DNA of 64,000 bases from Lichina pygmaea (taxonomy: Eukaryota > Ascomycota > Lichinomycetes > Lichinales > Lichinaceae), in NCBI GenBank assembly GCA_963422465.1, contig OY730171.1:4732202-4796201 (forward strand), given 5' to 3'. The notes beneath the pieces are model-generated. The model did no database searches, was not told where the DNA came from, and was given only the letters and a program-made list of their open reading frames with translations. A program made the translations under genes and the position numbers. Shown in pieces: positions 38,136 through 50,178 of the stretch; position 1 is the stretch's first letter, and each line of letters opens with the position of its first letter.

Positions 38136-41083
38136 TCAACTGCTAACCATCTGCTTCGGCACGACGCTTTCTACTATGCCCGCCGCCGCTGTCTCCCCGT
38201 TAGACCGGAGAATGACACGCGCGGGGGGTTCGAGCGGAGCGGGCTGGTCCAGGTCGATCTTGATCCGAGCGACGTTGCCAGGCTTGATGATCTTGGGCTT
38301 CTTCTTGGTGGTCGCGCCGCTGGCTTTGTCTAGCAACGCGACGAGCTGAGAGATACGCCCCGCCGCGTGCAGATGCCCACGATGGACGTCCACGGCCATG
38401 GGCATCAGGTGATCGAACACCAGCGCCTTTACTGTCATTTCAGTTATGGTCTGTATCGGGTCGTTCGATGGACAGAGAACGTCTCCAACCCTGATGAGAT
38501 CGTTAGCTTGTAGGCAATTTCAGCGGTTCGCGGTGACGTACTTGAGATGCATGGCGTCGATTTCGGTGAGGTGCAAAGTCACTATTTGACCGGCAACGGC
38601 CCAGTCTGCGGGTTGGTGGTCCATCTCAATGCCCTTGATGGTCGCTTTCTCACCGCTGGGCGTCGCAACGACAGCTTCGTCCAGCTGGATGGTACCGGCT
38701 TCGATGCGGCCCGAGACGCTGAGTGGATGCACGACCGCGCCTCGGAAGATGTCTCCAATGGTCATTCTGAATGGCGTGTCCACGGCCTGGGCGGTGGGAG
38801 ACGACTCCTCAAGGGTTTCGATCACGGTCGGCCCCCTGTACCAGGATGCTTTGCTGTCCGTCGTTCGTCGGACGACGTTATCTCCACTCAACCCCGAACA
38901 TGGAACGAAGCTGATGGCTTTACTCTGAAAGCCGGCGGTTGTCAGGAACACGAGGACCTGCTGCTTGATCTCGTCGAATCGCTCCTGTTCCCAACCGGTC
39001 TGATATCGTCAGCGAGACGGGCTGGGTGGCGTCGACAGGGAGACCTACCATATCCATCTTGTTGGCCACCACGACGATGCGCTGGACGCCCATGCTCCTA
39101 ACCAGCAGCGCATGTTCTCGGGTCTGGCCCTTCAAGCCGGACTCGAATGCGTTCGGACTCGCATCGATGACGAGCACTGCGAAATCGGCTTGGCTGGCTC
39201 CAGCTATCATGTTCGGAATGAAATCTCGATGTCCCGGTGCATCGAGGATGGTGAAGCTCGCTTGATCCGTTTCGAAGCGGTTGGTAGCAACGTCCATCGT
39301 GATGCCCCGGCTCCTCTCCTCGGCTGTCTGATCCAACACCCAGGCCAAGGCGAACGATGATTTACCAACCTTCTCCGCTTCTCGACGATATTTGTCGATG
39401 GTGCGCGACTCGACCACCTTGAGGTCGAGCAGCAGCCGCCCAAGTAATGTGCTTTTCCCGTGGTCGACATGGCCTGCAGGTAGGATGTTAGTACGGACAT
39501 GGACGCCTTGGATACTCTCGAGACGTTCCTATCACCACAAAGTTGGCAGACGGTTTCCTCTGCGCCTTGCTGAACTCAGCTACCACGTCGATGTTCTTCC
39601 TTTTGGGTGGCGGCTGCGGATCGATGTTGATGGCTCTGACTCCATTCTCGATGGGTGCAGCCGACGATTCCGCCCCTTTTTTGGCGGGTTTCCCTGTTGG
39701 ACCCCGTCAGAGATGGTCTATCTCCGGGTGACCTAGAGTCCTCACCCTTCGAGCTTTGTGCCGCTGTGACCACATCGTCTGGGCTCGGCTCTAAGAAAAT
39801 GGACCTTTCAGTTATTGCACCCGCTGGACTGTATGTAGTAAGCGGCATGCGTTTCAGGGCTGGACCCTGATCTGAAGCACTGCTTCCTGGAGCACGACCA
39901 AGAATTGTCTTTGCAAAGACTGATGGCGTAGCCTTTAGACCACCGCGTGCTGATGTATTTGTAATCTTGAGCCCCGAGGCTTCAGTCAAGGTTACCGCTT
40001 CGGGTCGTGAGGAGGAGCCAATATCACGCGCACCACTGTTGCTCGACTCTCCCTTTTCGGAGCTGGTCTGGGACGCTCTTTTCCTCTGGCTGAGCTTCTG
40101 CAGCATCCGCATCCGATCATCTTGCTGTGGTTCTGTCTTCTCGGGGGTCTCGTCTGAGAGGCTGGAACGACTGGTATCCCTTCTCTGTCTTGCCAGTGCT
40201 TGGAGTTTGGACACCTTCCCTCTAGAGCTGCCGGAGGCCGGCGAGCCCCCCAGCAGCCCGCCACGAGCACGACATGGCACCTCGTGCATGGCGCCCTGGC
40301 GCCACAGAGGCACCCTGAGCCAAGGAGCGTCGGCAAAGAAGGTAGCTGCGCTTATCCAATGCGCTGCTTGGAAATAATGATGATCAAGATATTCAGAAGA
40401 TGATGGCACTGTGTAGGCGGCCTCAGGCTCAGTTTGAGAGCCCTAGATCGGTACCGATGGGATCACAACGCACCCTGACTGCTGACGGCCTTCCAAATGT
40501 GTGTCTGGCAGTGCGGACACCACCCATCCTTCAATAGACAGATACGAAATCATGTTGCCTACCATCTTTAATACCAGATCCTCCGGCTGGTTTTGCCGGA
40601 GACGGCTGGCCTTGTGGCGAACTTTGTACCTTCTTGGGCTTTGGATCGACATGACGCTCTAGGCACGGCGACCGTTAGAGTGACTTGAGCGGCAGGGGCG
40701 TCGAAGAGCATACTTCGTAGCCATTGCACGGTCTTTCCAGTGTCGTAATAGTAGTACCATAGCGAGTCCTCGATCTCCTTGGTAGAGACTTGATGAAACC
40801 CGTTGCCCAGCTCCTGACGGACAATAGCAGTACAGTCGCGCATATGGTCTTATCCATCTCAGCGTCTTCCAAAGGCAGCCCCCCTGCTCGACGCGGTGGC
40901 CTACCTTTATCGTCCTCGGTCATTTCTAAGACTCGAAATTAGGTCTCACACGTATTCTACATTGGCTCGATTACATCTCGTACCTGTCTGCTCTGCCACT
41001 CCTTCATAGTCATCGTCTCCGCCGTCAAAGTCGTTCAGCTCCTCGTCCAGGTCCAGACGCTTCACAAGTTTGTGTCGTGACAT
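38136..41083 (-). CDS. HBS1: Hbs1-type translational GTPase (ribosome rescue, No-Go decay)
   Basis: Nine exons on the minus strand: 40984-41083, 40905-40925, 40714-40848, 40563-40658, 39746 to about 40408, 39529-39693, 39049-39473, 38542-38999 and 38136-38490. They give 784-805 aa, depending on which of several in-frame acceptors (40345, 40366 or 40408) is used. The Hbs1 N-terminal domain is clear: [19 protein letters not shown] and then [19 protein letters not shown] short conserved motif follows ([26 protein letters not shown]). The GTPase domain has G1 [10 protein letters not shown]2 region RGITMD, G3 DAPGHRDF and G4 NKMD. Two beta-barrel domains follow, ending in [20 protein letters not shown]. 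With Dom34/Pelota, Hbs1 splits stalled ribosomes. The intron 39474-39528, just before the P-loop, appears to begin with GA instead of GT. All other joins are canonical and the total is in frame. Confidence 0.93.
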
Positions 41084-41615
41084 GTTGCTGGTATGCTAGA
41101 TGTGAAATGATGTGGTCCCCTTCTGTGGAATGTGAGCTACTGGTATGTAGGCGTGCTCGGGAAGTGTGATCTTGAATTGCTCGTTCTTCAAGAGGTGGGG
41201 CGGAGCTACCTGTCGCTTAGTCGTACTGGTACTCAAGTGGAATTTCAACGTCGTGGCCCTACGATCGATGACGTCGGGAGAGCTCTCGGGAAGCAGAAGA
41301 CCCATCCAAATCTCTAAGCCCTGTCGGGCGAAGCTTCAACCCAGGCGCAAGGACGTAGTACACTAAGACGCGACCTCTGCGAACAAGAGCCTCCGTCGTC
41401 CAAAATCTACGGCCAGCTCTCAAGACTACAGAGGCATGGGTGGCCGGTGGGCTAATTGATACTATAAACGACAGCCGCCTGATGAACGGCCGAGTTGACC
41501 CCTTGGATCATTACAGATTCACTAGTGCCGGCATGAGGAACGCGAAGCTCGTGGGAGAATCGACTCGGAAGCACAGTATCAATATATACCCCGTGTTCTT
41601 TCCAGCCGCCGTACT
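41084..41615. other. Intergenic between HBS1 promoter and VPS27 3' end
   Basis: HBS1 and VPS27 are in tandem on the minus strand, so this holds the HBS1 promoter and the VPS27 terminator. No frame or repeat of note is seen. Confidence 0.5.
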
Positions 41616-44015
41616 TTACAACTCGATCAGGCTTTCCTCTACCGCTTGTGGCTGTGGTTGGTGATGCGGGGCTGAGGGGAAAGAGTCTTGCGTATAGCCA
41701 CCAAGAGACGGATACTGCAGCGTCGACGAGGTCGGCTGCGGCTGGGATAGCCTCGGGGCAGGGCCTGCTGCGGGTTGTGGTGGAGGTACCGCTTGATAGG
41801 TATTTGCCGGATGAGAATAGGCCTGTGGTGCAGGTTGGTCGTACTGTTGATAGGAGGATGCTCGCTGAGGCGTCGGCGCCTCTTGACGCTGTGTTTGACG
41901 GGGGCTCGAGGCAACGGGCCCCGGAGCATTCTGAGAGTTGTTGTAGTAGAAGGAAGCGTCGAGGTCTCCAGTAGGTGGTTGCGGAAGAATCGCCTGAGAC
42001 GGCTGTGGAAGGTCGTTCCCTGCCCGCCGATGGTCCGACGGGCCATACTCCGGCGGGACCTGATGCGATTGAGGGTACGCTTGTACGGTGGACACCGGCT
42101 GCGCCTGGTATCCATTCGACTGCTGGTGGGACCGCTCCTGCTTGGGGGTAGGGCCGTAGCCGGAGCCCGGCACAGCTCGGTCAAGCACATACGGCATGGG
42201 AGACTGCGAGCCGGCTTGTACGGCACCGGTACCGTAATCAGCAGCTCGGGTGACGCTCGAGGTGACCATGGGACCTTGAGGCGAGACGGCCTCGTTGCCC
42301 GTATAGTAGCTCTCGACGGCACCTGTGCTCTCCTGCGCGCCTGATCCCAACGCTGGGTACATATTGGCAGGACGGCTGTACAAGCGCTGTGGCCTGGCAT
42401 ACGTGCCAACGCTGTGCTGACTGTAAGTGTTGGACAGTCGGTCCTCGAGCATCCTGTCGTAATATCGCACGACTGTAGATAGCTTGGCGTGGAGGTCCAA
42501 GAGCGTGTCTATGAGCGGTCAGCAGGGCCAGACTATCTATGTCGGACCAACCCACCATGTTTGCTCATGGTCTCCCCGTAGGTTCTCGCCAACTTCGGGC
42601 GCAGTGCGCCTATGCTCTCGTAGAGCTCTTGTATCTGTGGCTCGCGAAGGATTGTGCCGGGGGGCTGGCTCTGGAGTCTGTCGACCAAGGTGGAAAACAG
42701 ATTGATGTTCTCGGCTTCCACCGACGTCAGCTCGTAATTGTTCCGCGCCGGCGGAACGCGATTCCGGTCAACGCTGCCGGTGGCCGACTGTTCCCGGAGC
42801 GCCGTTGCGTGCCTTCTCTTCTGCTCTTCCATATCCGCCAGGGATGCGGCGATTGCCGCCTTCAGATCCGGATCCTCCTCTTCCGGCTGTTGAAATCTCA
42901 CAGACTGAGCCTTGGACGCTGCGTTGGCCGCCGTCGGGGTTCGCGAGCTCGATGATTGCGACCGTTGGGCGTACCCCGAGCTGGAGTAGCCACGTACTTC
43001 CTCAAGACTCATCTCCAACGCTTTCTTGAGATCCTCGTCGTATCCTTCGTCCACCCTGGGATCACGCGCCTGCATCACCGAAGGGATGCGGCTCCTCGAG
43101 GTTGAGGGCGGTGAGACAGCCGAACGATCAAGTGACGGTATGGCCCGAGATTTGTCCATCAACTTGACATAACAGCCGTCGTCGACGCGGACGGCTTGGG
43201 TGATACCAAGATCGGGTAACGGAAGCGACTTGCTCGAGCATGCTCCGCAAAACACGTTTCCGCAGTTCCGGCAGTGATGCTTCCTGTTGGTGAAAGTGAA
43301 AGCGGTACGGCAGCGCATGCAGACGTCCGAGTCCGCCCATTCGGGTGGCTAAACGCGTCGTCGGTTAGCCGCGAGGAGAGCCACGAGCCTGTCCCGATCC
43401 CGAAGCCAACTCACAGCGGTGCTGTCGAGCATACTGGAGGCAACATCAATCTTGGGTGGGAAACGGAAGCCGTCGTACTGCAGCGACCGATATGTCTCTC
43501 CGACGTAGTTGAGTGTCGGGCGTCCTTCCGCCGCAGAAGCCCACGTTTGGATCAGCTCTAGGATTTTGCTTTTGACCTCGTCGTTGACAGCGGCCACGCC
43601 GTACGCCTTCAGCAGCGACACCATGTTATCCATGAACTCTCGCGATGCGATCTCGGCAAGGAAGTGAGACCCTCCGTTCTTCACGCAGGTGTCGGTGAGC
43701 TTCAACAGAGTCAGCTGGCTGGCCAAAAACCGAACGATGCTGCAAGGAGAGAACGTCAAGAACCTTTAAAGCAGCCAGCTGCACGTTTGGATTCTTGTTT
43801 CCTATTCGTCGCTTCAACGATCTCATAGCCTCTTTTGGGGCGACAGTCTTGGAGCGGATGAGGTCTGATATTTCTAGATTGAGGGCGATGTCCTCCCTGC
43901 ATCGGTTCAGCATCTAAAACCTCGAGACGACTGAGGGGAAGGCTTACAAGCTGGAGGACGTTGCACGGCCAACCTGCTCGTCCAGAACCGAGCTTGACGT
44001 GAACCAGCCTGCCAT
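41616..44015 (-). CDS. VPS27: ESCRT-0 subunit Vps27 (VHS-FYVE-UIM protein)
   Basis: Five exons on the minus strand: 43948-44015, 43764-43896, 43415-43699, 42556-43348 and 41616-42508. They give 723 aa. Vps27 recruits ESCRT-0 to PI3P membranes, binds ubiquitinated cargo and hands it to ESCRT-I. The VHS domain (1-150) has [40 protein letters not shown] and [14 protein letters not shown]. The FYVE finger (about 163-226) has [31 protein letters not shown] and [10 protein letters not shown], so seven of the eight usual zinc cysteines are seen, with Asp at the seventh place. Two UIM-like helices follow ([15 protein letters not shown] and [15 protein letters not shown]), then a GAT-like helical region and a Gln/Pro/Tyr-rich tail. 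The last four residues, LIEL, form a clathrin-box-like motif, as known at the Vps27 C-terminus. The start is shared closely with a divergent DOA4 gene 713 nt away. Confidence 0.96.
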
Positions 44016-44727
44016 CTTCACGACACGCTGTGCTGACGCAACCAAGTCTTGAGCCTCTCGAGCCGTCCTTGAGTCAGTCCAAACCTATGGCAAAGAGATC
44101 AAGTAGGTCATCTCGGGCCGATAAATGAGGTGGATAAGAAGGCCCAAGCTGCAGTCAGTGCCACCATATGTTCGCGATCATGTGTCCGGTTGAAATGTTG
44201 CCTTGGGAGCTTACGAAGCGGCATATCTTATCACGTGATAAGATGTCTCAACGGGGCTCCGGCTGTACTTTGTTCCGGCCGGGGCCGGTCTTACTACTTC
44301 TGTTTTAGCCTACTTCCAGATGCTGACGACCATCCAACATGTCAGTTGTTGCGCGTATCCGTTGGTGCGATACTCTGTTGAGCCGCATTTCAAACCTTAT
44401 TATTATAAATTCTGCGACATCACCCGTAGCGAATAGGCGGACAGCATGTATCATATCGAATCTGGAGTGCGGCTCAAGAAGAAGTACCGCGCCAACGTGA
44501 AAGACGGCTGTACGCGTTCCTCAAGTACTTGTCGGCATGGATCTTACGACAACCTCCGACGTCAAGAACAGCTCCTGCAAATGATCCATATCGAAGCCGA
44601 TCAAGGACCTTTCTTACTCGCGCTGGGCCCCTCCATATCCTATGTTGCTTATATGCAGGTGCGGAGGCGAGCCCGGCGTCCCCAGAAGCCACACCATGGT
44701 TCGATAGGAAGGACGTAAACATTCGCA
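44016..44727. promoter_or_regulatory. Bidirectional promoter region between VPS27 and DOA4
   Basis: The 712 nt separate two head-to-head start codons whose products act in the same pathway. A near-palindromic TTATCACGTGATAAG lies at about 44227-44241. No gene or tRNA is seen between them. Confidence 0.5.
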
Positions 44728-47700
44728 ATGGCTCCGGCGCTTGATGCTGAGTGGCCAAAGGGAGAGAGGGACACGGGCCCTGCGACAGACAGGGTGTATC
44801 CACATCTGGAAGATCTTGTCAAGCGGGCCACTCCCAAGGTGGACTTTCATGCTCCGGTTCGGCCCCTGGACCCCCTCCGCCGAGGGTTGTGACGTTAGAT
44901 CTCAGGCTCGCGGGCTGTACTGATGGACGGATCTATAGATCAAGTCGCTTCTGCAACAAGCGGACGAATGCACGAAACGAGCAGAGATGTACATGTCTTT
45001 CGACCACTTCGACCGCGCCTACGTCGAGTACTTGATGGCTTCGAGTATCGTGGTCGATCTCGTCCCTCATCACAAAGATTACCCCGACGTCCGGTCGGGC
45101 CGAGGGACGGTCTGTGCACTGAACAAGGCTCTCCAGATCGTAGGTGCATCCTGCGCCCTTGAGACGAGAGCCGGTCGATGGATTGACGGATGGCTCCCAC
45201 TTGTTTCGGCCAATGGGGTTCTCTTCTGATGGTATCTCGATAGAGGATCAACGCCCAGCACGAAAAGTTCGAGCAAGTGAAGGACATCATCAAAAGGGAC
45301 AACGCTCGCCGAGGGCTGCAGCCTGAATCGCCGTCTGCTATCCAAACCAAACGTTCATCTGAACCTCTGCCACAAACTCAGGCACCTTATGGTGCCCCCA
45401 ACGCAATCCCCGTGCCCGATGGAGCGCCAAGCAAACCCGGGAACATCCCAGAGCGAGCCGGTGAAGCAGCGGCCGACCAGCGCCGGTCGTATCATCGGCC
45501 TCGGACCGGTCCGTCACAAGCCAGTGCACCGAGTCCCTTGAAGAGGAAGCCAGTGGTCGGACGCAAACCAGACAATCTCCGGGGACAGCTCCGATCTGTC
45601 AATGGCCGGCCGGGGCGGGAGCCACCGTCGACGGCGGACGACCCGTTGATGGAGCGTTTTGCGAAACTGAGGAACGTTGAAGAAGGTGGACGAACCGGCC
45701 GGTGGTCTGCCGAGACTAACGGGCACCCCGGACACGAGCGACCAACTTCGGCGAGCAGCTCATTCGAGCGAGGCTCGTCGACGAACACGTCGTCGTTCTC
45801 GCAGCTGACGCCATCCTCGTCGACCGCCTCCCTACCGGGAGCTCTGCAAGCCCCGGCAATGCCAAATACTGACGTTGCAGCCCGAGGTTTGATCGGTCCC
45901 CGAGAAATGCCAGCACCAAAGACCGAGGTGCCGCCACACCCGCCTAAGCTGCCGCTAGATACCAACATATACGATACCTTTCCGAGGCAACCAAGTCCCA
46001 CCTACAGCCCAGCACGAAATTTACCGGCGCCCGTCACCGTCGATCCACCGAGGACGACGGCCCGCAGTCTCATAGGCACCGGTGGGCGCTCCAGCTCGGT
46101 GGCTTCCGCGCGGACCCCTCTTCCCGTGGCTGAGCCTTGCCAAGCCGTGCTTTCTTCGCGGACGAACGGCCTTCAGAAGTCGGTGCCCATAGGGGAAACA
46201 GCGATATCCGCCGAGGCGCTGTTCAAGAACCTCAAGCGTGGTTCTGACAGTCTCACCGTGCTTCTCATCGACGTCCGCGCGCGAGAGGCATTCGACGACG
46301 GCCACATCTTCGCCCCTTCGATCATCTGTATCGAACCAATCACCTTGCGCCCGCAAATGTCCGCCGAGCAGGTTTCGGAGGCTCTGGTGCTCTCTCCCGA
46401 CAACGAGCAGCGTTTGTTCCACCATCGGAACGCCTTTGACGTCGTCGTCTACTACGACCAGTCTTCCGGTGCTGGTCAGGGACCTGTCGGTCCCTCACAA
46501 GATTCAACACCGGGATATCTTAGGTTCCTCGTGGAAGCTCTGTGGGTGTTCAACACCGAGAGGCCATTGAAATGCGCTCCCGTTCTGCTGGACGGAGGGC
46601 TGGACGCTTGGGAGGATCTCGTCGGGCCACAAGCTCTCAAAGCGTCGAGGACGGCCTTTGTCCACCGCCGAAGCCGACAGGACCCGTCGCGACCGGCTGC
46701 TGCTGACACGGGGCCGAGCAACCGGACAGCTAGGGGAGAATTGAAACAGGCTAGTGGAGCGAGTCGGGGTGAGGGGATGAACAGACCGGTCCCACAACGT
46801 GCCATTACCGGCGGCCCAATCGCAGCGACGGCGGCGACGGCGGACGCCGTACAAGATGGCTACGTACACTATCCCCGCACCTACGATGACTTTCTCCGAC
46901 GATTTCCCGAGCCTTCGGAGATCAAGGCGTCCATGGTCACGTCGCCGGCGAACGAACGGAGCATCATCGACCATCCGTTTCATAACTTCACCGGCGTCGG
47001 CGGAGCCTCGAAGCAGGCAACGTCCAAGTCGTCGTCCCAGGTAGCGCCGCCGCCGACTGCCCCTCCGTCGCGTCCGCCGCCGGCCGTTCCCAGGCAGAGC
47101 TACAGCGGGGTATCTGAACGGACACGTCCTCCGGTTCAATCGCCGGCACGGCCACCGCCACTTGGCTCGGCTGGACCGACCGTCCCGGACACGCTGTCGG
47201 ATCGGCCCAACTTCCAGGTGGGACGTACGGGCCTGACCAACTTCGGCGCGACCTGCTACATGAACTCCGTCATGCAGTGTCTGAGCGCGACTTCGCCGTT
47301 GACGCGGTACTTCCTCAACGGAAGCTTCAAGCAAGCCTTGCAGCGCAACAGCAAGTTCGGATCCAAGGGTCTGCTTCCCGAGGCGTACGCGAATCTCATG
47401 TGGCATCTCTGGTGCAGCGGGTTTGCGTACATCTCGCCCAAGTCGTTCCGAGTAGGTTTCCGTCTCACGACCGCCTCTGTCGCCGGAAAACCCCCTCTGA
47501 CCGTCGTGACGGCGTAGGAAATGGTGGCGCGGCTGAACAAGGACTTTCACAACCCCGACGTCCAGCACGACGCGAACGATTTCCTCGTCTTCCTGCTCGA
47601 CGTGCTCCACGAAGACCTCAACCTGAACTGCTCACGCACGCGTCTCAACGACCTGACGCCGGCGGAAGAGCGGAGGCGCGAGGGCATGCCGGTCCAGGTG

Positions 47701-48396
47701 GCGTCTCGGGTCGAATGGAATCGGTGGTCGCACCAGAACAACTCGTGGATCTCCAACCTCTTCGGCGGACAGCATCTGAGCCGACTGCAGTGTCCCGTGT
47801 GTGGGTGCACATCGACGTCGTACGAGACCTTCTACACCCTCTCCCTCGAGATCCCGCGCAAGGGTTCCCCACACCTCTACGACTGCCTCAAGAACTACAC
47901 GAGAGAGGAGCGCCTGGGACCGGACGAGGCGTGGACGTGTCCAAACTGCAAAGTGCCGCGACAGGCCAGCAAGCGGATCACGATCACGCGCGCGCCCCAG
48001 ATCCTGGTCGTGCAGCTGAAGCGGTTCAAGACGGTCCGACGCGGCTTCACGGACAAGAGCAACACCGTCATCGACTTTCCCCTGACCGGTCTCGACCTGA
48101 GCCCGTTCTGCGTGCGTCCGCCGCCGACGGCGAGCGTGCGCGAGGCCGAGGCCGAGTTCGGCCAGGCGGTGCTGGATGCGGACGAGAAGACGACGCCGCC
48201 GTTCGAGTACGACGCTTACGGCGTCGTGCAGCACTTTGGCAGCCTCCACGGCGGCCACTACACGGCCTTGGTGCGAGGAGGCTCGGTCGAGCAGTGGTTC
48301 GAGTTCAACGACCGCAGCATCAACAGCTTCGCCGCGCGTCACGTACCGAGCCAGGCCGCATATCTCCTGTTCTACGTTCGATCCTCTGTGCAGTAA
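44728..48396 (+). CDS. DOA4: Doa4-type ubiquitin carboxyl-terminal hydrolase with rhodanese-like domain
   Basis: Exons 44728-44856, 44939-45139, 45244-47451 and 47518-48396 give 1138 aa. The N-terminal helical domain (HLEDLVKRA, DRAYVEYLMASSIVVDLVPHH, QHEKFEQVKDIIKRDN) is the dimerisation/MIT-like domain of USP8 and Doa4. A rhodanese fold at about 425-575 (TVLLIDVRAREAFDDGHI, VLLDGGLDAWEDL) has no cysteine in the active loop and so is catalytically dead, as in this family. YPRTYDDFLRRFPE follows. The USP domain has the Cys box GLTNFGATCYMNSVMQCLSA (Cys near 780), two zinc-type CxxC pairs (CPVCG, CPNCK), LKRFKTVRRGF, and the His box FGSLHGGHYTALV (His near 1094). Doa4 removes ubiquitin from cargo at ESCRT-III before vesicle budding. 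ATG 44728 was chosen because it opens the only frame that splices into the conserved N-terminus. Confidence 0.94.
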
Positions 48397-50178
48397 TGCT
48401 TTGGTTGGGCGTGTATGATCGCGTTGTCCTTTCTCGATATCCCTTTTGGCAAGTTTGGTCTGGATGACGAGCATGTACGTGCTGTACGTGATGTACTTGG
48501 CTGTTTTACGTACGTGCCGTACGGACGTATTGTACGGAGGTCATGACGAAGGGGGGGGATGGCATGGGGTGGCGAACGGCGAACTTTTTTTTCCTGGTGG
48601 GGCCGAAGGGGGAAGGTGCCGGGGGGGGGGGGGATCCCCTTTCCAAGACCTTTCGCATCGAATAATTTCCATCTTCGCCGATGAAGCTTTCAATACCACG
48701 TCAAATCCAGCGGGACTTGTTATGTCGAGTCGGTCTCTCTGTGGACGTATGTATGTATGTATGTATGTATTCCTACTCCAATCTAAAGCTAGCTAGGCTA
48801 CGTAGATGATCTATAAAACTGGTAAGGAAAAGCTCTAGGTCATGTGATCAGGTCACTTGATCCTAGGGTGAAGAACCCCCCTGCGGCCCCTGGTCGGGCA
48901 CCTACTACCTGCCGAGACACTGTAAACAACGAGAGTGACTGTGCGGCAGTCGGGCAGGGGAGGAGCTGATCCCGGGCCCCGGGAGAACTGGGCGAGAAGG
49001 TCCAGACGGAGTCGGTGCACGTACGGAGTACAGTATGATCAATTAGGCCTGCGAGCCGTCTAGCCCGATATCGGTTCAGGGGTTCAGGGTTGTCTACCTC
49101 GTGGTCCTGCGATAGTTCAGCACCTTGTACTGCCGATGGAACTTGTCGGATACTCCACCAAGTGTGTTGGTGGACATGTGCTACAGACACTTTCTCTGGC
49201 CACATGGGAATACTCGTACTGTACGGTACCGTACCGTACAGCTACGAGTATGTATCGCGGTCATCTCATCACCGACATCTCCTGTCTGTTGCTTCATTGT
49301 TCCATCATAGCCTCCCCCTCCCTGCCCTGAAAAAGAGGATGAGCATGTGACGCGTGTCTTTCTTAGTCATCAAGGACATTTTCTCGCATGAACACGGGAT
49401 GGGTGCCTGGGTACGTATGTACAAGGTACATACCTACTACGCTACGTACTGTACTCCGTACATTGTGTACATTACAAACTGTACAAAGTGTTCCGGTGCC
49501 GTACAATATCTGTTGGACTTGCGGGGAAGTTGGAATGTGGACAGCTTGGGTCAGTTGCTTCTCACATCAATTGATCAAGTGGTACGGTACGTATGTACCG
49601 GTACAGTATGACTTGCCTGCTCTCTTTCTTGACTCTTGCTTTCGTCTCTCCTTTGTTGCGTCAAAGGCGACACTGCGCGTAGCTTTCACGCCGTACAGTA
49701 TTGGGGTGCCGTACTTCGTACCTTGCAGTAGTTGTGAGATGTATGTAGTTTGAGCTGCTGCTCCTCGAGGCTCTACGAGTACTTTATACTGCGTAGATTC
49801 CAGCACTTTGTTTAGTATCATACGCCTCTGCGGCCTCGCACGGAAGTAGTCTACGGGTACGGTACTCGTACTGTACGAGGGGTACATACATACGTACGAA
49901 GGTAGTACCGGTACATACGTACCTTCGTACGTTTGACGGACGAGAGACAAGGGAGATCCATGTAGGAAAAGCTGCTTCGGGTACGTAGACCGAGGGAGCT
50001 AACCCTAACGGCTGCACGATCAAACATCCGAGCTTGTAAAGGAATGCTGTAAATTACAAAAGAGCTCTCCAGGGGGGAGGGTTGGGTTTGGGGGGGGGGC
50101 TTTTCTATCCGTTCCCAAGCGCGACGACGGGAGGGGGCGGTCCCGATGATGGTGATCGGCGAACGGTAGGAGCGAGAC
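48397..50178. other. Intergenic: GTAC-rich islands, poly-G, ATGT microsatellite
   Basis: No gene is supported. G13 lies at 48621-48633, a (gtat)n run at about 48747-48768, and dispersed repeat copy 2 follows at once. From 49200 to 49940 the DNA is thick with gtacggtaccgtaccgtacag-like palindromes. The last 100 nt contain G10 (50090-50099) before the next start codon. Confidence 0.6.
48766..48997. repeat. Degenerate dispersed repeat, copy 2
   Basis: Collinear with 13943-14160 (see that entry). It starts right after the (gtat)n microsatellite, in the same orientation as copy 1. It is too diverged to name. Confidence 0.5.
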
